Assembly (NCBI RefSeq): GCF_027596085.1
Contig: NC_072465.1
Coordinates: 21,348,707-21,412,706 of the forward strand
Direction: 5' to 3'
Length of the DNA: 64,000 nucleotides
Source of the DNA: Anoplopoma fimbria
Taxonomy: Eukaryota > Chordata > Actinopteri > Perciformes > Anoplopomatidae
Both the position numbers and the translations under genes were made by a program. Below, piece after piece: positions 43,921 through 57,800 of the stretch (the first letter of the stretch is position 1; each line of letters opens with the position of its first letter). Under the pieces are notes generated by a model, which was not told the origin of the DNA, made no database searches, and was given only the letters and a program-made list of their open reading frames with translations.

Positions 43921-45623
43921 ATGCAGTGGTGGTAGTCGCTTATAATGTAATCAGTATAGTAAATAATAGCCTACTACTGTACAACACTTTACATAACTAA
44001 ATCCTTGTGCTCATGGTGTTTAACCAACTCGAAATCACTTTGGTTCATTTTTTTTTTGTTGTTGCAAATCAGCAATATATCAAGTTAATACAACGCTGTG
44101 ATTTAAATGCATGATTAGAATAATAGTCATTCAAATAAACTCATGATTTTGTGCTGTCAGTGTTTCACAGTGGTGGCTAAGTGCTTGTTTCAAACCGCAA
44201 TAAGCCCGAGGGGTTTAGCAGCATCATTCTCTGAAAAAAACTCTAAAGCTCAAAGGATCTCAACAAACAACTCTTTCTACACTTCATTTACATTTTTGGC
44301 AGAGCTTTGTGATGTCTAAAACAAGGCTGCTTTGAAGCTTAGATATGCGTCAAAACCCCAAAAGGTGAGAACAAAAGATGTTTGTTTTTCTTCTTTTTTT
44401 TTATGTATAACGACCTAACCGTCCATTATTTTGTTACGTTTAGAATATTTTATTTTAGCCCGTTTGACCTTTTAAAAATCATTATACAATATTAACTCCC
44501 TCAACTGTATTGGCTCTATGTGCGTTATTTGGACTAATTCCATTAACTGGTTTTGTATCAATTGACAAATTCTAAATGTCAGATTATAATTTGTGAGATT
44601 AATGGACAGACCTTTGTATTTCAGGGTAACAGCATGTGGCGTCCGGGCTCCCAGGCTGTGCTGGTCGGCTGTGCATGGGGACAACAGGACGTGGACTGCT
44701 GAGGATTATCTTTTCTTTTTTCTTTTTTTTTTTGCGTCTTTTGGTCCCTGGCTTGTTGTGATGCGAAGCAGAAGTGAAATGCTTGCTGATTAAATGTTGT
44801 TTTACGTCGGCAGAGACACAGAGCAGACCTACAGGGAGTTTAGTCACGCTTGGCCTGACGGTGATGTTTTTGAACAAATCTGATGCTCAGCTTGTCATTT
44901 TAATAACATGACAACCGGCTCAGCTGATGTCAGGTGTAAAGCTTAAATGGATAACACATAAAGAAAAAATGTCACGCAAATCAATAAGTTCTGCTTAGTG
45001 ATTTTTCAGTTGGCTTGCTTTAGGGAAAGGCCTCTAGAATATATCATGAATGATGTTTTAAGGCTGACTTATGATGTGTCTATTCACAAGAAATCACATT
45101 GAAATCCCAAATTCAGCCTGAAAACCAAACACCACAGAGTCCATAATAAAGGGCATATATGATATGCAGGTTATATTCATATACTGTACATTATGACCTA
45201 TAATACGATAAGTATATTAAGTATGTTTGCATTACTCAGTGGTATCCTACTGAGTAACTGCGTTTGAATCCCTTATGATATCCATCTGTTCCTTTCAAAA
45301 ACTCGCATATGCATATAATTCAATAAAATAAAATATAAAATCTGCTGTGGTTGTTGAAATCATGAAAGAGCAAAAAAATATGGCTAACTATTCATTCAAA
45401 AGTCTATTTCTGTTTCAAGAAAACAGCATTATTGCTTTGTAATCCAGTTGAGAGAGTAAAGCCCTGGCCTTATGACATTAATCACGGGTTATTCACACGG
45501 CGCGACTACAAACAGGTGATTATGGTGGAAAGTAGTAAAACAAATACAGGCTCAGCAGCAAAAGCGATAAACATGATGGCGGCTGGGTTAAAGTAAGTCA
45601 GCTGTAAGAGAGAAAGAACTCAC
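43921..45623. other. Intron/upstream region between the two tfap2c first exons
   Basis: No separate gene was seen. The sequence is AT-rich with short poly-T runs. It is intronic for transcripts that start at the distal first exon. Confidence 0.5.
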
Positions 45624-45653
45624 CCTCCAGTCTATCCTCTCCAGCAAAGACAT
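45624..45653 (-). CDS. tfap2c: tfap2c alternative first coding exon (MSLLERIDWR)
   Basis: On the minus strand an ATG at 45653 opens ten codons, M-S-L-L-E-R-I-D-W-R, ending at a perfect donor (AGG then GTGAGT). It joins exon 2 in phase 0 to give ...DWR-ERHDG. AP-2 genes are known to use alternative first exons with short N-termini just before the RHDG segment, and this peptide has that form. The resulting protein would be 438 residues and would lack the Lys10 SUMO motif of the MLWK form. The exon sits 92 bp from a perfect NRF1-type site in a CpG-bearing stretch, as expected for its own promoter. Confidence 0.8.
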
Positions 45654-45744
45654 CCGCAAGGCTCAAGTCACAGCAACCCCACTGAGACGAACGACTGAAA
45701 CCATCAGAGGATCACGAAGCCGACTTCACCTGACAGCCGCGCAC

Positions 45745-45756
45745 TGCGCATGCGCC
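45745..45756. promoter_or_regulatory. NRF1-type site TGCGCATGCGCC
   Basis: It matches the NRF1 consensus (YGCGCAYGCGCR) over almost all positions, 92 bp upstream of the alternative tfap2c ATG. It is surrounded by other CpGs (GCCGCGCAC), which suggests a CpG-type promoter. Confidence 0.55.
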
Positions 45757-45759
45757 ATC

Positions 45760-48100
45760 CAGTGTACTACACCTGAGTGCGATGAATCAAAACAACAGAT
45801 CTATAGTTTCTCGATGAGAACACGCAGTTAAGATGTGTTTTTTTTTATATATATATATATAAAACAGGGTGTTTATTAACATTGATTAAGGTGAGAAAGG
45901 GGAGCACACACATTTATTTTTAAACTTTTTTTTTTTTCTTTAATTCCAGATTAGAACTATATTTTAACCAACGTAGACTTATTGTTAATCTTATAATCAT
46001 GTGCTATTGTTGACTAAAAAGAAACAATGTTTCAGAGGGTAACGTGTAAGAAAAGGTGAAAATAAGGTGACATTTCAAGATGAGGTAATTCCACCCCCAA
46101 AGCCACGTCGCCTGAGGCGGTCCGACCAAAAGAATCTGCTTTCAAAAGCCACTGAAGCTTTTTAAGGCCTAAAATGGCTGTTGTTATCTGATCTCCCAAA
46201 TACTTAAGATTAAACTAATGAACAGATCAAGGTGTCTTCGGTGTGGTTGAGAATGTAGCTTACAGATCTTGTTCTGAGAAAATTATCTTACCTTTCTGAT
46301 CTGCAGCCCGGACACCTGCTGTGAAATAAAGTCTCACCAAACAATATAGTTTTAAGTAATAAGGAGTTATAATGAAAGAGACCAGCTGTGTCTTTGGCCT
46401 GTACTCAGATTCTCTAAAAAAAAAAAAACCCAACTTATTTTATTACTATTTCAAATATATATGGATCTATAAGTTGGAAAAGCTGTTCGATTTTTTTAGT
46501 TTCTTGAGCAAAACATAATCGGACAGTTCAACTGCATATAACTATAGGGCTATGATTTCCAACTTACTTTAAATTAAAAGTATTTATGATACATATATGG
46601 TCTTAATGAATTTAAGTTTAAGACGGATGTTAAATATATATTTACTGCAATTCATTACCAATTTGGAGTCATCCTTGTGAGGCCAAACATTCAGAACAAA
46701 CACGCGTCCAACTTGTCTTTTTGAGCCGATCACATTCACTCCTGTAGGGTTTGTTTCATTTATCATCTTCAAAAAAACATCCATTCACATCAGAAAATAA
46801 ATCTTGGTGCTCCAAAAATGATGGGGCCACAAAAAGCCAATTATGTGCTTTGAATAAAATGCTACTGAAATATATAAAACCAACCAAAGGGCTGTTAGAG
46901 AATGCGGCTGTCTCCTGCTCAAAGATAACGACTTTCTATGGTGACTTACAAGAGGTCTACCAAAAAAACCAAACAAAAAAAACCTACATGAGCTTATGTT
47001 TTTCCTCCTATTGATGCATTATTTTTCATTAAACCACCTATTCAATTAACTAATGTGCGCAGATAAATATAAATTAACAACAAAACTATAAAACTGTCAG
47101 ACTGCTGCTGGATGAAGACAAAAGGACGCAGTGTTTATTTACATTTTTAGCCACAATGATTGGAATACTTATGGTGTAACTCAGATTTAATAAGAAGCAG
47201 GCAGACTCCTCTTTGTATGTTCTTTTTTTTTTTTTTACCCTACGACCACAGTTCAGGTCTGTAAGATCACATGACGTGATAAACACTCTGCTGCCGCCTT
47301 GTGGCTGCATCATCACATTACCACAGAGTATACACATTAACCAATCTTTTTGTGTAGTATTACCTTACCTACTTGTTAAATATTTTGGATATGTCTGGAC
47401 TATGATTGGATTCTAAACTTGTTGTTTAGTCAAAAATTCCTGTTCATATACAGATGCACCTTCTAACAACATAGAAAAGAGAAACTTTCCCTCTTCATCA
47501 ATGTGATAATGTGATCTGCACATTCTGTACAGCAAATGTTGAATATCCAAGTAAAAGGAGAAAAAATCTATTTTGACTAGAGGGAGACCCTAAGTAACAT
47601 TTTTAATGCATTACTTTTACTGGAAAAAGTTTACTTTTTTCAGTTTTGCCACTTTTACTGAAGTAAAGTACCTGAATAGGCTTCTTCTTGCACCACTCTG
47701 CTGATCAGAAGCTGGGTTTTTTTAAGTCGTTTCATCAGAGGACAAAGCTCATACGGCAACTAGGCAACAGATGTCTGTTTTAGTGATACAAATTTGGAGT
47801 AAGATGCTGCCAACTTGGCCTCCTGATCAACACTGAACTTAACAGTTGCAGTTTTTTTACGCCTCGTACATGTAAACACATGTAAGCTTCTGTACTATAG
47901 AAGAGCTTTTAAAAACTTGTTCTGGGTGTGAATTTTCCCTTGAAATTGTTGCATCTGTCATCAAAGGTACTTAATGCTCTGCATTGTAAGTTGATTATTG
48001 CGTAGCCAAGTTTTATATTCCAGAGAAACTTGCACGTCTTACTTGTAATACAGGCTTAACAAATAAACAGCGAGAAAAAAATAATCAACTTAATAGCACT
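45760..48100. other. Intergenic between tfap2c and rtf2
   Basis: AT-rich with poly-A/T runs and a short (AT)n at about 45849-45861. No gene was recognised. The rtf2 3' end lies somewhere near 48,110-48,710. Confidence 0.5.
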
Positions 48101-48699
48101 GAATATAAATTTATTTTTGGCATTTGCTTGTTACATGCAAAAAAAGAAGAAAAAAAAAGAGTGTCTAATTGAAAACAGGAAGAAAACATTTTGAATCTCC
48201 TTTAAAAAAGAAATGTTTGAATAGAAAATGTGATCATCCACTATATTTTGCTATTAAACTGGAGGCCAACATGGCATAGTCTGATCATTTTCATGTCAAA
48301 GGTCTTCCTAACAAAAAGCAAACATTTAGAAGCACCTTGATTGTAAAAACAAATCGAAAATATTGAAGCTTGTGGCGCTCAAGAATAAGGAGGATCACCG
48401 GTACACAACAGCTACGTATGGTTGTTCGTGCTATTGCTCCGTGCATTTCTATTTTTATTTATGAGTATCAAAAGCTTCAATAAATCAGCAAGATGTCTTT
48501 ATGTTGTTAACTTTTCAATAAAACAAATAACCAATGTGATGAGTACATATTACTTGAATGTCCTGTGCTATGTGTTAAATATTATACAAAGTGTTGCCAA
48601 GCTCACACTGACAGATTTCATAAGGGGAAAAAAACAAAAAAATCTGAAATCAAGAATAACGCAGTATGACCTGCCTTAAAGATGTACAGATCATGCATC

Positions 48700-49238
<539 letters not shown>

Positions 49239-49435
49239 CTAAAAGTGATACGGGGTGTGGGTGACCCAGTTGGAGGTCTGATCTTTAGTGCGCTTGGCGG
49301 AGCTGTGGGTGGTGAACAGGGATTTGAAGACCTCAGACTTCTCTTTCATTTCTTGAAAGGTCCTTTTGGAGGTGGAAGACGCCAAAGCTTTGGTGCCTTG
49401 AGCGGAGCTGGAGGATCCCGAGGGTCCGGCCACAT
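49239..49435 (-). CDS. rtf2: rtf2 last exon
   Basis: A 197-nt exon that includes the family's C-terminal signature (KSLFTTHSSAKRTKDQ, then NWVTHTPYHF) and the TAG stop at 49239-49241. Confidence 0.95.
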
Positions 49436-52400
49436 CTAGGTGGTGAAAAGGCAAATGACGGGGTAAACAAAACAGCAGGGTGAAGATAAGAACAAAGGAA
49501 AAACAAGGCAAATAATAAGAAAATTCATAAAAAAGGAGGGGAATATGATCGTTGCTAACATTTAAACCATTTATTTTCCTGTCCTGATACAGTTTTAAAA
49601 TGAATGTTCATTTTGTTCTTTAATAAACAAATTATAATCACTGGATTGGTATTAATTCACTGAACACAAGATTGCAAAACCTGTTCTATTTAAAAGTGCC
49701 ATGCTGTTTGAATGTGGGGGCGATAACTTAAAGTAATTCTGGCAGACAAGCTAAGCTCAGCACAAATGCCATTTTCAAATTTAGTGGTTGAAGGTGCTTA
49801 ATATGAAATTCAGAGCATTCAAATAGAAGCAAGCATCCATTTGTCCTCCTGAGCAGAGAGTGAAGTCACATTTCCTCTGTGTCTGTTCAAATCGAAGCTT
49901 TTCTGAAGCTTTGTTTGCGTAGCCGAGCCCGTCGCCCATCCTCTGTGTTCATCAAAGAAAAGTGTGGTTAGCTACCTGACTGGCTGCTTTCATCGCCATT
50001 TTGTTGTGGACCCGCTGCTAGATCCTCTTGTGGAGCTTGTGTGTCTTCTGTAGGAAGAAACAACAGTCACAACAGTTTTATTAATACAGGGAACTTCCTT
50101 CAATGTTTTGTTTAAGTTTAAACTAGCTATGATCTCAGAACATGTATATAACTATATATAAATGATATGTAAGAAATAAATGTTTTCCAATGTTTCACCT
50201 GATCATAAACCTTAAAAATCGAAAATAGGCTTTACACAAGCAGGAAGAGAAAAGCTGCACTTGTTCCATCAAAACCTTTTGATTTTGAGTTGCACATCAA
50301 GTGTGTTTCTGCCAACATCCTGTTCACTGGTGAGGGCAGAGCCCTGTGCTGTTCTCGAGAGCTAAACAGGAAACCAAACCAAATGTTTTCCAATGAAACA
50401 GGACAGCGGATGTCTCTGATCTAAGATGTAGAAACACTGTACCTGTACCCAAAAATCACCATTTATAGGATTTGCTTTTATTTTATTTTCACAAGACTCA
50501 GGAATGAAAATAATTTGGGATATAAGTAATAAACACTTCTGTAAACCAAAAAAAAAAAGAGACTAAACTCTATGAGTTACCCAAAATTATTCCATAATTA
50601 TTCATCTATTTTCCCCTGTTAGTACAGTTTGTTTGGGCTGATGTGAAAGTTGTCAATCAAACCCTTGTGCAGACCAAACCAATCGAAATCGAGACCAGTG
50701 AAAAAGTGGTGATTGTGAAATCTGTTTCAGGAAGAAATCATTTATAATTGTACATCAATTGTGTTCATTAAGAGTGTGTGTGTTACAGCGGTCGAGTTGC
50801 AGACTAATAATAGCCTACTGATAATGCTTATGATGAGTTATTTCTTCGTGAACTCTTTGTGACACCAAACAACATAAAAATAACCATCATGCGCCTCAGA
50901 AGCTTTGAGGTGCTGCATCAGTCACCAAAATGTGATTTTACCGCATGTGTCCCAATGACGCACTGATGATGCAGGATGATAATTGCCAAAACTGTCCAAT
51001 AGTTGCCTGTCAATCTGTATAAATTCATGTTTACTCCCCTTTCTTTGTTTCTTTAAAAAAAAAAAAAGGAACCAGACCAGAAACTGAAATGCAGCATGGA
51101 TCTTTTTTTCTTTACAGGTGTGAAAGCACCCTAAAGCCTAAACCTTTAATACATGACAGATAGTGTTGTTTTCTTCCCAAGAGAAATAACGACGAATGAT
51201 GATCGTTAAGTTTGAATTAATAATTAGACACATTGAGCTTAGGAAATATCCCCAAACCAGTTTAGAAAACCATGCCTGACACATCACAGCAAAAATCACA
51301 CTAAACTGAAGAAATGATGTGATGGGTCATGTTGGACACCAGGGAATCAAAGCAAACATTTACAAACATTTCAAATGATTACACATTTACGAATGAAAAC
51401 ATTAACTGTCAGAGGAGAAGAGCCGATGAAACATTTCCCACAGAGCATATCTGAATGTGAGTGTGACTCTTATCTATTGGCTTAGGGAAAGTTATTTACA
51501 TCATCAAAGTCCAAAGATAGCTACAATATCTACACGACTCAAGTAGTTAGAAGATTTTTATAGCGGATGATGGTGTCACATTCTACAGTGGTATTCTAAA
51601 ACACAGTATCGTATTTTCTCCGTCAAAAGGTTAAATAACTTTGTATTTACGGATGTTTCCTGTGAGTTGACTATTTGAATAGCACGGCTAACTCAAAACA
51701 GAAAAATTCAAAACATTATTCAAACGAAGTAGTTCAGGGTTTTTTTTTTAAGCTGCTTGGTTTTGTTTATGTAAAAACAGATTTGTCTGCACATAAAAAT
51801 GCCTCAAACAGGCTTTACACAAACCTTTTGATTCTGACGGTGTGGACGCAGTTTCAGCTGCTTTGCTCTTCTTTGATTTCTGAAAATGAAGGGAAATGTA
51901 TGATTGCAAAACTTTCAAAGTATTTATGATTGGATGAATCAGCTTACAAAGATCAATCAGTTTGTCCTAGTTCAGACAATTAGGATACTATTCAAAAGCG
52001 AACAGATAAAGCACAAAATAATATCATAATAAAATGTTTTAAAGTCGTATCAATCATGACAACAACCCACTCTCTCACATCATTATCTGAGATTAGCTGT
52101 AATTCAGTTTGAACTAAAAACCCACCTTAGTTTTGGCCTTGGCCCGCTTCTCTTCCATCCTGTCCCTCAGCTTCCCCACTTCTTCCTTAGTGCCATTGAG
52201 CACAACAACATCCTCATATTTAAACGTGTCGCCACACTAAAACAAAAACAAAGGATAAGAAGAATAAATATTGAACATGAAGATTGATACAAGAGAAAAT
52301 CATTGTGTTGATTTCAACAGTATCGCCCTTTCCTGCTCAGAGTTGTTGCTATAATTTAGTGTCAAATAATTAAGTTAAATGCATCAGGACACCTTAATGT

Positions 52401-54819
52401 CTTAAAACGTTGTTATCTAGTGTCTAGTTGAAAATTAACCTTGTGCCAGTAAAAGCTCCCAAGCGTGTGATGAAGAACTATGAACCCGTATGCTTTAAAC
52501 TTGGATTAATTATTTATTTTGGTCATAATAGCCGACAGCGGCATAGCCCATATTTTTCAGGCCAGTTTGTTTTTTATCCTTTTATGTCATGTAATGTTTT
52601 TTTTTTTACTTATTTATTTGGTAATGTGGTCCTTTGAATTGTTTTAACATATCAGAGCTGGGCCATAGGTTGCAAAGGGTTAAGAAACCCTTCATTTACA
52701 GTACATGACAGAGAAAGTATTGTGTGTTCACAGGATATTTTCACTTTGACAAATATCTATTTAGTTGTTAGCCTAGTTTAAAAGATGCATTTCTCTGAGG
52801 CTAACCAGATTTCTAAAACACATCATCCAACACAACATTCAAATGTGCAAGCCTCTTTAAAAACACATAATGACGAGGTGAAAAGTCCACAAACTGCTTA
52901 AACAAGGTTCAGGTGCAGATCAGATAAGGAGATGTTGTCCTATTTTGACTTGCAAAGCAACGTTTTGTTTATCCACCTTTGATGAAAATCATCCCAATTG
53001 TTTATGAAGAACCTGTGGCAGAATATGCGGACTAAAATGGCAGATGGTAAAATAAATTAAGCTTATCCGATATGCAATCTTGGTCTTGACCTTTATGAAC
53101 ACATCATGAAATTCAGACCATATCTCCGCTACATCACTTCCCTTTTCACTGTCGGAGAGGCAAACAGAACACAAAACTCAGCGAAGCACATGGAAACAGG
53201 TAAGATTCATGGTGTCAAAGATTAATGGTGTAGGGTTGCAGTAACTATTTTCAAACATTTTGACCTGCCGGAACATCCACTCAGGATCACAATGCCGTTT
53301 ATTCTATTGCAATTATTGTTTGTTAAACCCACTTTAATGGAGAAGTACATTTTTGGGTCACGCCTAGTTAATTAGAATGTAATTAACCTAGGCGTAATCC
53401 AAAAATGTACCCATAGTTTTGTATCTAATTATTAGATAATACAAAACCGTGCGAAACTCTTGAAAGACTCACTTCCAAAAGGACTAATCCGACATAAAAC
53501 CTGTTCGACAGGAGGTTCTCTTTCAAAAAGGGTAACGACACTCGTTTCCAAAGTCCATACGTGTTATTCTCATGGTCTATGACAGTCCAAAAATAAAAGT
53601 AACCCTGAAGAACTCTCTACCAAATCCCCCAAAATATATAAAGTCTGGAACTGCTCCATAGACAATTAAATGGGAAAGATGTAGGTGACAATGTTCTGAG
53701 TATATAGGTATATTTTGTGTTTTAGAACTATGAACACTACAACAGAATAAAGCTCATTTGGGTACAAAAAAGTTAAATATTCTGAGGGTACACAAAATCA
53801 GTTTCAATCTATTCATTGTCTATGGAGAGGCTCTATACCCAATACTGAATGACATTACAAGTTATAAACTTACTTCTCAGGTTTCTGGCTTTGAGGGAGA
53901 GTAGCTCTTGTTCACAATATTGATTGAACTTAAAAGGCCATTAAAATAGCATTATCTGAATTAAACCGACAATGGTAAATTGCGGTCAAGTTTCCACTTT
54001 GCACGTTAACTCAGCACTGAAAATGGTAGATATGTTGCTGCATTTGATTTATCTAAAGCAGTTTGTAAAAGGGTCAACAAGCCACTTCTGTATGAAACCC
54101 ACAAAAAAACCAATCGGTGCGTTTTGTCCTTGACATGCTGACCCAAGAGTAGATTGCAATAATCTCGAAAACATGTGTGTTTTCAAAGAAAGGAAAGACA
54201 CACCCACATACAAATACAAATAGTTAGCCCTTGAGTAACCACCAGGGGATCCATTGTGTTGCCAATGCAGGCTCAGTGGGTGTGAACTCCGGCCATGTGC
54301 TCTGTTCGACACAAGAGGGATAATCTCAGGAGCTGACCAGGCAGCAAACAAACTCAGTGGGCGCTGCTCTGAAGTTAGTCACTCTGCTGCTTTTATTACC
54401 ACAAATGACACAGCACGGTGCGCCCAGAACAGGATCATCTAATCAGTGAACCAAGTGTCAACCGGAGTTTCTTGCTTCAGCACTAAAAAACCAGTGAATA
54501 CGAAAGTGAACAACAGGTGAATCAACAACGAGACACCGTGGATAATACAATGCGTGTACCTCCAGCTGAGCAGAGGTACTGGGATTAAGATGCGTCTGAC
54601 AGAAGAAAATTACGCAAGAGGATACAAAAGAAAGATGCAACACACCAGTGAGCAGGAAAGTGTAAGGGGGAGGAGAATGGAAAAAACGTTGAGAGAGAGT
54701 GTGTGTGTGTGTTAGGTGTTAGGTGTGAGGTGTGTGTGCGCGCTACTGCCGGTAACCAGGCAGGGACAGACCTCGTCTCGTGGGGATGTGGGGGGAGCAA
54801 CATAATCAGCAATGAATAC

Positions 54820-54892
<73 letters not shown>

Positions 54893-57800
54893 AAACCTAA
54901 AACCACTCCGTCTCACTCCGTCAGGTTCTCAGACTCTCTGCTCAAAACAACCCTGTGTCAACGAGGTTTAGGTCAATAGCACAGAAATAGTACTACTACA
55001 CTACTACACTGCATCTACTCCTGTTGCTGCTGACAATGGTGCCCATGGAAATGACTTCTGTTCTCCTCCGGACTCTGGGTGGATTCTAGCAGCGAGCTCG
55101 GAGTAGCTGTTCAGGTGACAATGATCAGACCGGGCTCAGATGTCTAATGTTTTACTTCTTCACCAGTCGGACTACAGACTGAACTGCCTCCAAGGTAAAT
55201 GGCTCACCTTGCCCTGTCTTTGGCATTCTGTCTTTACATGCTGTTTCTGCCTTTAAGTGTGTTTATATGCGTTGCATTGGCATAAACTTTACATGTTTGA
55301 TTTAAACAGCAAACAAACATAAAATAAAAAGATATTATCTTAAAAACAATTGTTAAGATGTGTTAAATGATTATTTATATCTAAAACTAGAGATGTTAAG
55401 ATTTTTTGACTGAACATAAATAATGGCGTTGTTTTTCCAAGAACAGTAGTACATGAACAGCAAGGGGACTCAAGTGAGGACATTTCACTGACATGGGAAT
55501 TGTCATCAGGGACATTCTCTGCTCTGTCTACAATACCCCATCATCTCTAGTCTGTCTCAGTAAAGAATATTCTGCATTGACAAGAGCCTGACAGCTCACT
55601 GGTTCACCCGAGAGCAACTTTTGAGTCATTGTATCCTCCAGAAGGTTTCATTTAACCTTTCAAAAATGCATGAATTTGAGTGGTTAGAACGATGTAGTAA
55701 TGAAGGAAGTACAGAACAGAAACTAGAGACTAACTTTAGTATTTCAGGTTTGAGGTTACGCAAGTTTGGTATACAAATGCTATCAGTGGACAGCTGCCAT
55801 TGCTCAAAAACTAATTTGCTTGAGAAACTGTTCTGGATGGAAACTGTCAGAAACAATTGAAGTGCCCCGAGAGTTCCCTTGCATTCAGATTTTAATCAAA
55901 AATAGACCTTGGCATATAATAATTAATTATAATAGTAATGACTTCCAAAGGGGCAGGCTCTTTGTGCCTCAATATCAAATACTACTCGTCAGCTACGGAG
56001 GTTCAGAGGGTTCTTGTGATGTGTTTTACATGACAGGTATGACTGCAGGGTATCACACTTATTTCCCGCTCTTTTCTCAAATGAAACATATCCTCATACC
56101 TCATAAAAATGTTGTTTGATAGCATTTATTATAATTTTCAAATGATCCGCCAAAGCTCCTTCATTCATCCTCTATATTATGTTTAAATTAAAGCTGTAAT
56201 CACTTTCCTTATTGGTAACATTTATTTGTAAAAAAAAAATTTAGTGAATGCAAATTATTATAAATGAATTGGTTAAATCTATGAAATAACAAAACATAGG
56301 CACTCAATTATCCAAAATGTCACTTTTTTTTTACCTTTTCTTTTCGGGGATGGGAGGATGTATTACTCTGTATGATTATACAAATCCAACTGAATGAAGA
56401 TCCTACATACATCAGGGATGATAATGCTTTTAAATGTTACATTTCAGAAAGATGGATCACAATGTTCAGCCAATTTTGCGCTAAAATTTCAAATAACAGT
56501 TGTTAAAAAGACTAAAAACTGGCTCCATCAATTAGCGCTAACCTACATATTTAACCCTATTTATTATCCCTCAAGGGTCCAAGACCCTACTGCGAATTAC
56601 CAATGCGGATGTTTTCATTGCAGGAGTTTCATCTGTGGTGGTGCTGTTTGTCTAGGGTGAAGAAGGGCTATTATGTGCCAGCTTGAGCGGACAAAACGCA
56701 GCTTCCTGTTGTGTCTGGGGATGAGTATCATCATCTGTTCAGTTATTTACATGAGGGCCAGGATGCCAACAGAGCCCAAGCTTCCAAAGCTTCCAGAGCC
56801 TCCAAGTTGCAGGTCCTTCTCCCCTGAATGTAAAGCTTTACTGCCCAGCATGCAGGAAGGAGTGGAGCGGTACCACCGTGACTGCCAGGTAAGTCGACAT
56901 ACAAGTAAAACTGAAGATGTATCCAAAGTCATGAAAAATAAAAAAAACCACCTCAAGGGTAACTATGTTTTGATGGCAGGTGTAGTGTTAATACATATTT
57001 GTTTCCGTTTATAGGAGGAAAGCTATATTCTGAATAGTCGCATACAGTGTTCCAATCTGATCAGAGACCTACACTTCATCACGAGGCCTCTAAGTCGGGA
57101 GGAGGAGGACTACCCTTTAGCATTCATTGTGACTATTCACAAAGAGCTGGAGCTATTTGTACGCCTGTTCCGGGCCATTTACACTCCACAAAATGTCTAC
57201 TGCATTCATGTGGACAATAAGGCTTCAACGGAGTACAAGGTGGCTGTAATGAAGCTAGTCAGCTGCTTTAACAATACCTTCATATCCAGCCGCAGCGAGA
57301 CAGTGACGTACGCTGGGTTTTCCCGTCTGCAAGCAGATTTAGACTGCATGAAGGATTTGGCAGCGTCCAAGATAGGATGGAGGAAGGTGGTTAATCTGTG
57401 CGGACAGGATTTCCCCGTCATGAGCAACATGGAACTGGTGCGGTACATGCAGAGCAAAGAGTGGAGGGACAGAAACATGACGCCTGGGATCAAGCAGCCG
57501 GTGTCTATGAGACACAGGACACAGTTCCAGCACCGCGAGATAACGGGCTCACGTGTAGCTTTGATGGGGTCGGGAATAAAGAAAGGTCCGCCACCACACA
57601 ATCTGCAAGTATATTTTGGAACAGCCTACTATGCTCTCACGAGGGATTTTGTTGACTTTGTTCTGAAAAGCCCAATCGCCCGGGACCTCTTGGAGTGGTC
57701 CAAAGACACGTTCAGTCCAGACGAGCACTACTGGGTGACACTCAGCCACATCAAAGGTAAACTGCAAATGGGTAGATGGGACAAAAGCAGCACAAATTGT

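Larger units (their letters stand above)
52237..56672. other. rtf2 intron, left of gcnt7
   Basis: It holds a hairpin pair at 53345-53448, likely old dispersed repeat DNA at about 53500-53960 (a CTCCATAGACAAT / ATTGTCTATGGAG inverted pair near 53655 and 53813), and a (GA)n microsatellite at 54823-54889. A stretch ending CTCCAAG then GTAAAT at about 55193 could be a 5' non-coding gcnt7 exon. No other gene was seen. Confidence 0.45.

Noticed and set aside
57206..57767. Minus-strand open frames opposite gcnt7 exon 2
   Set aside because: They are shadows of the catalytic exon with no independent signal.
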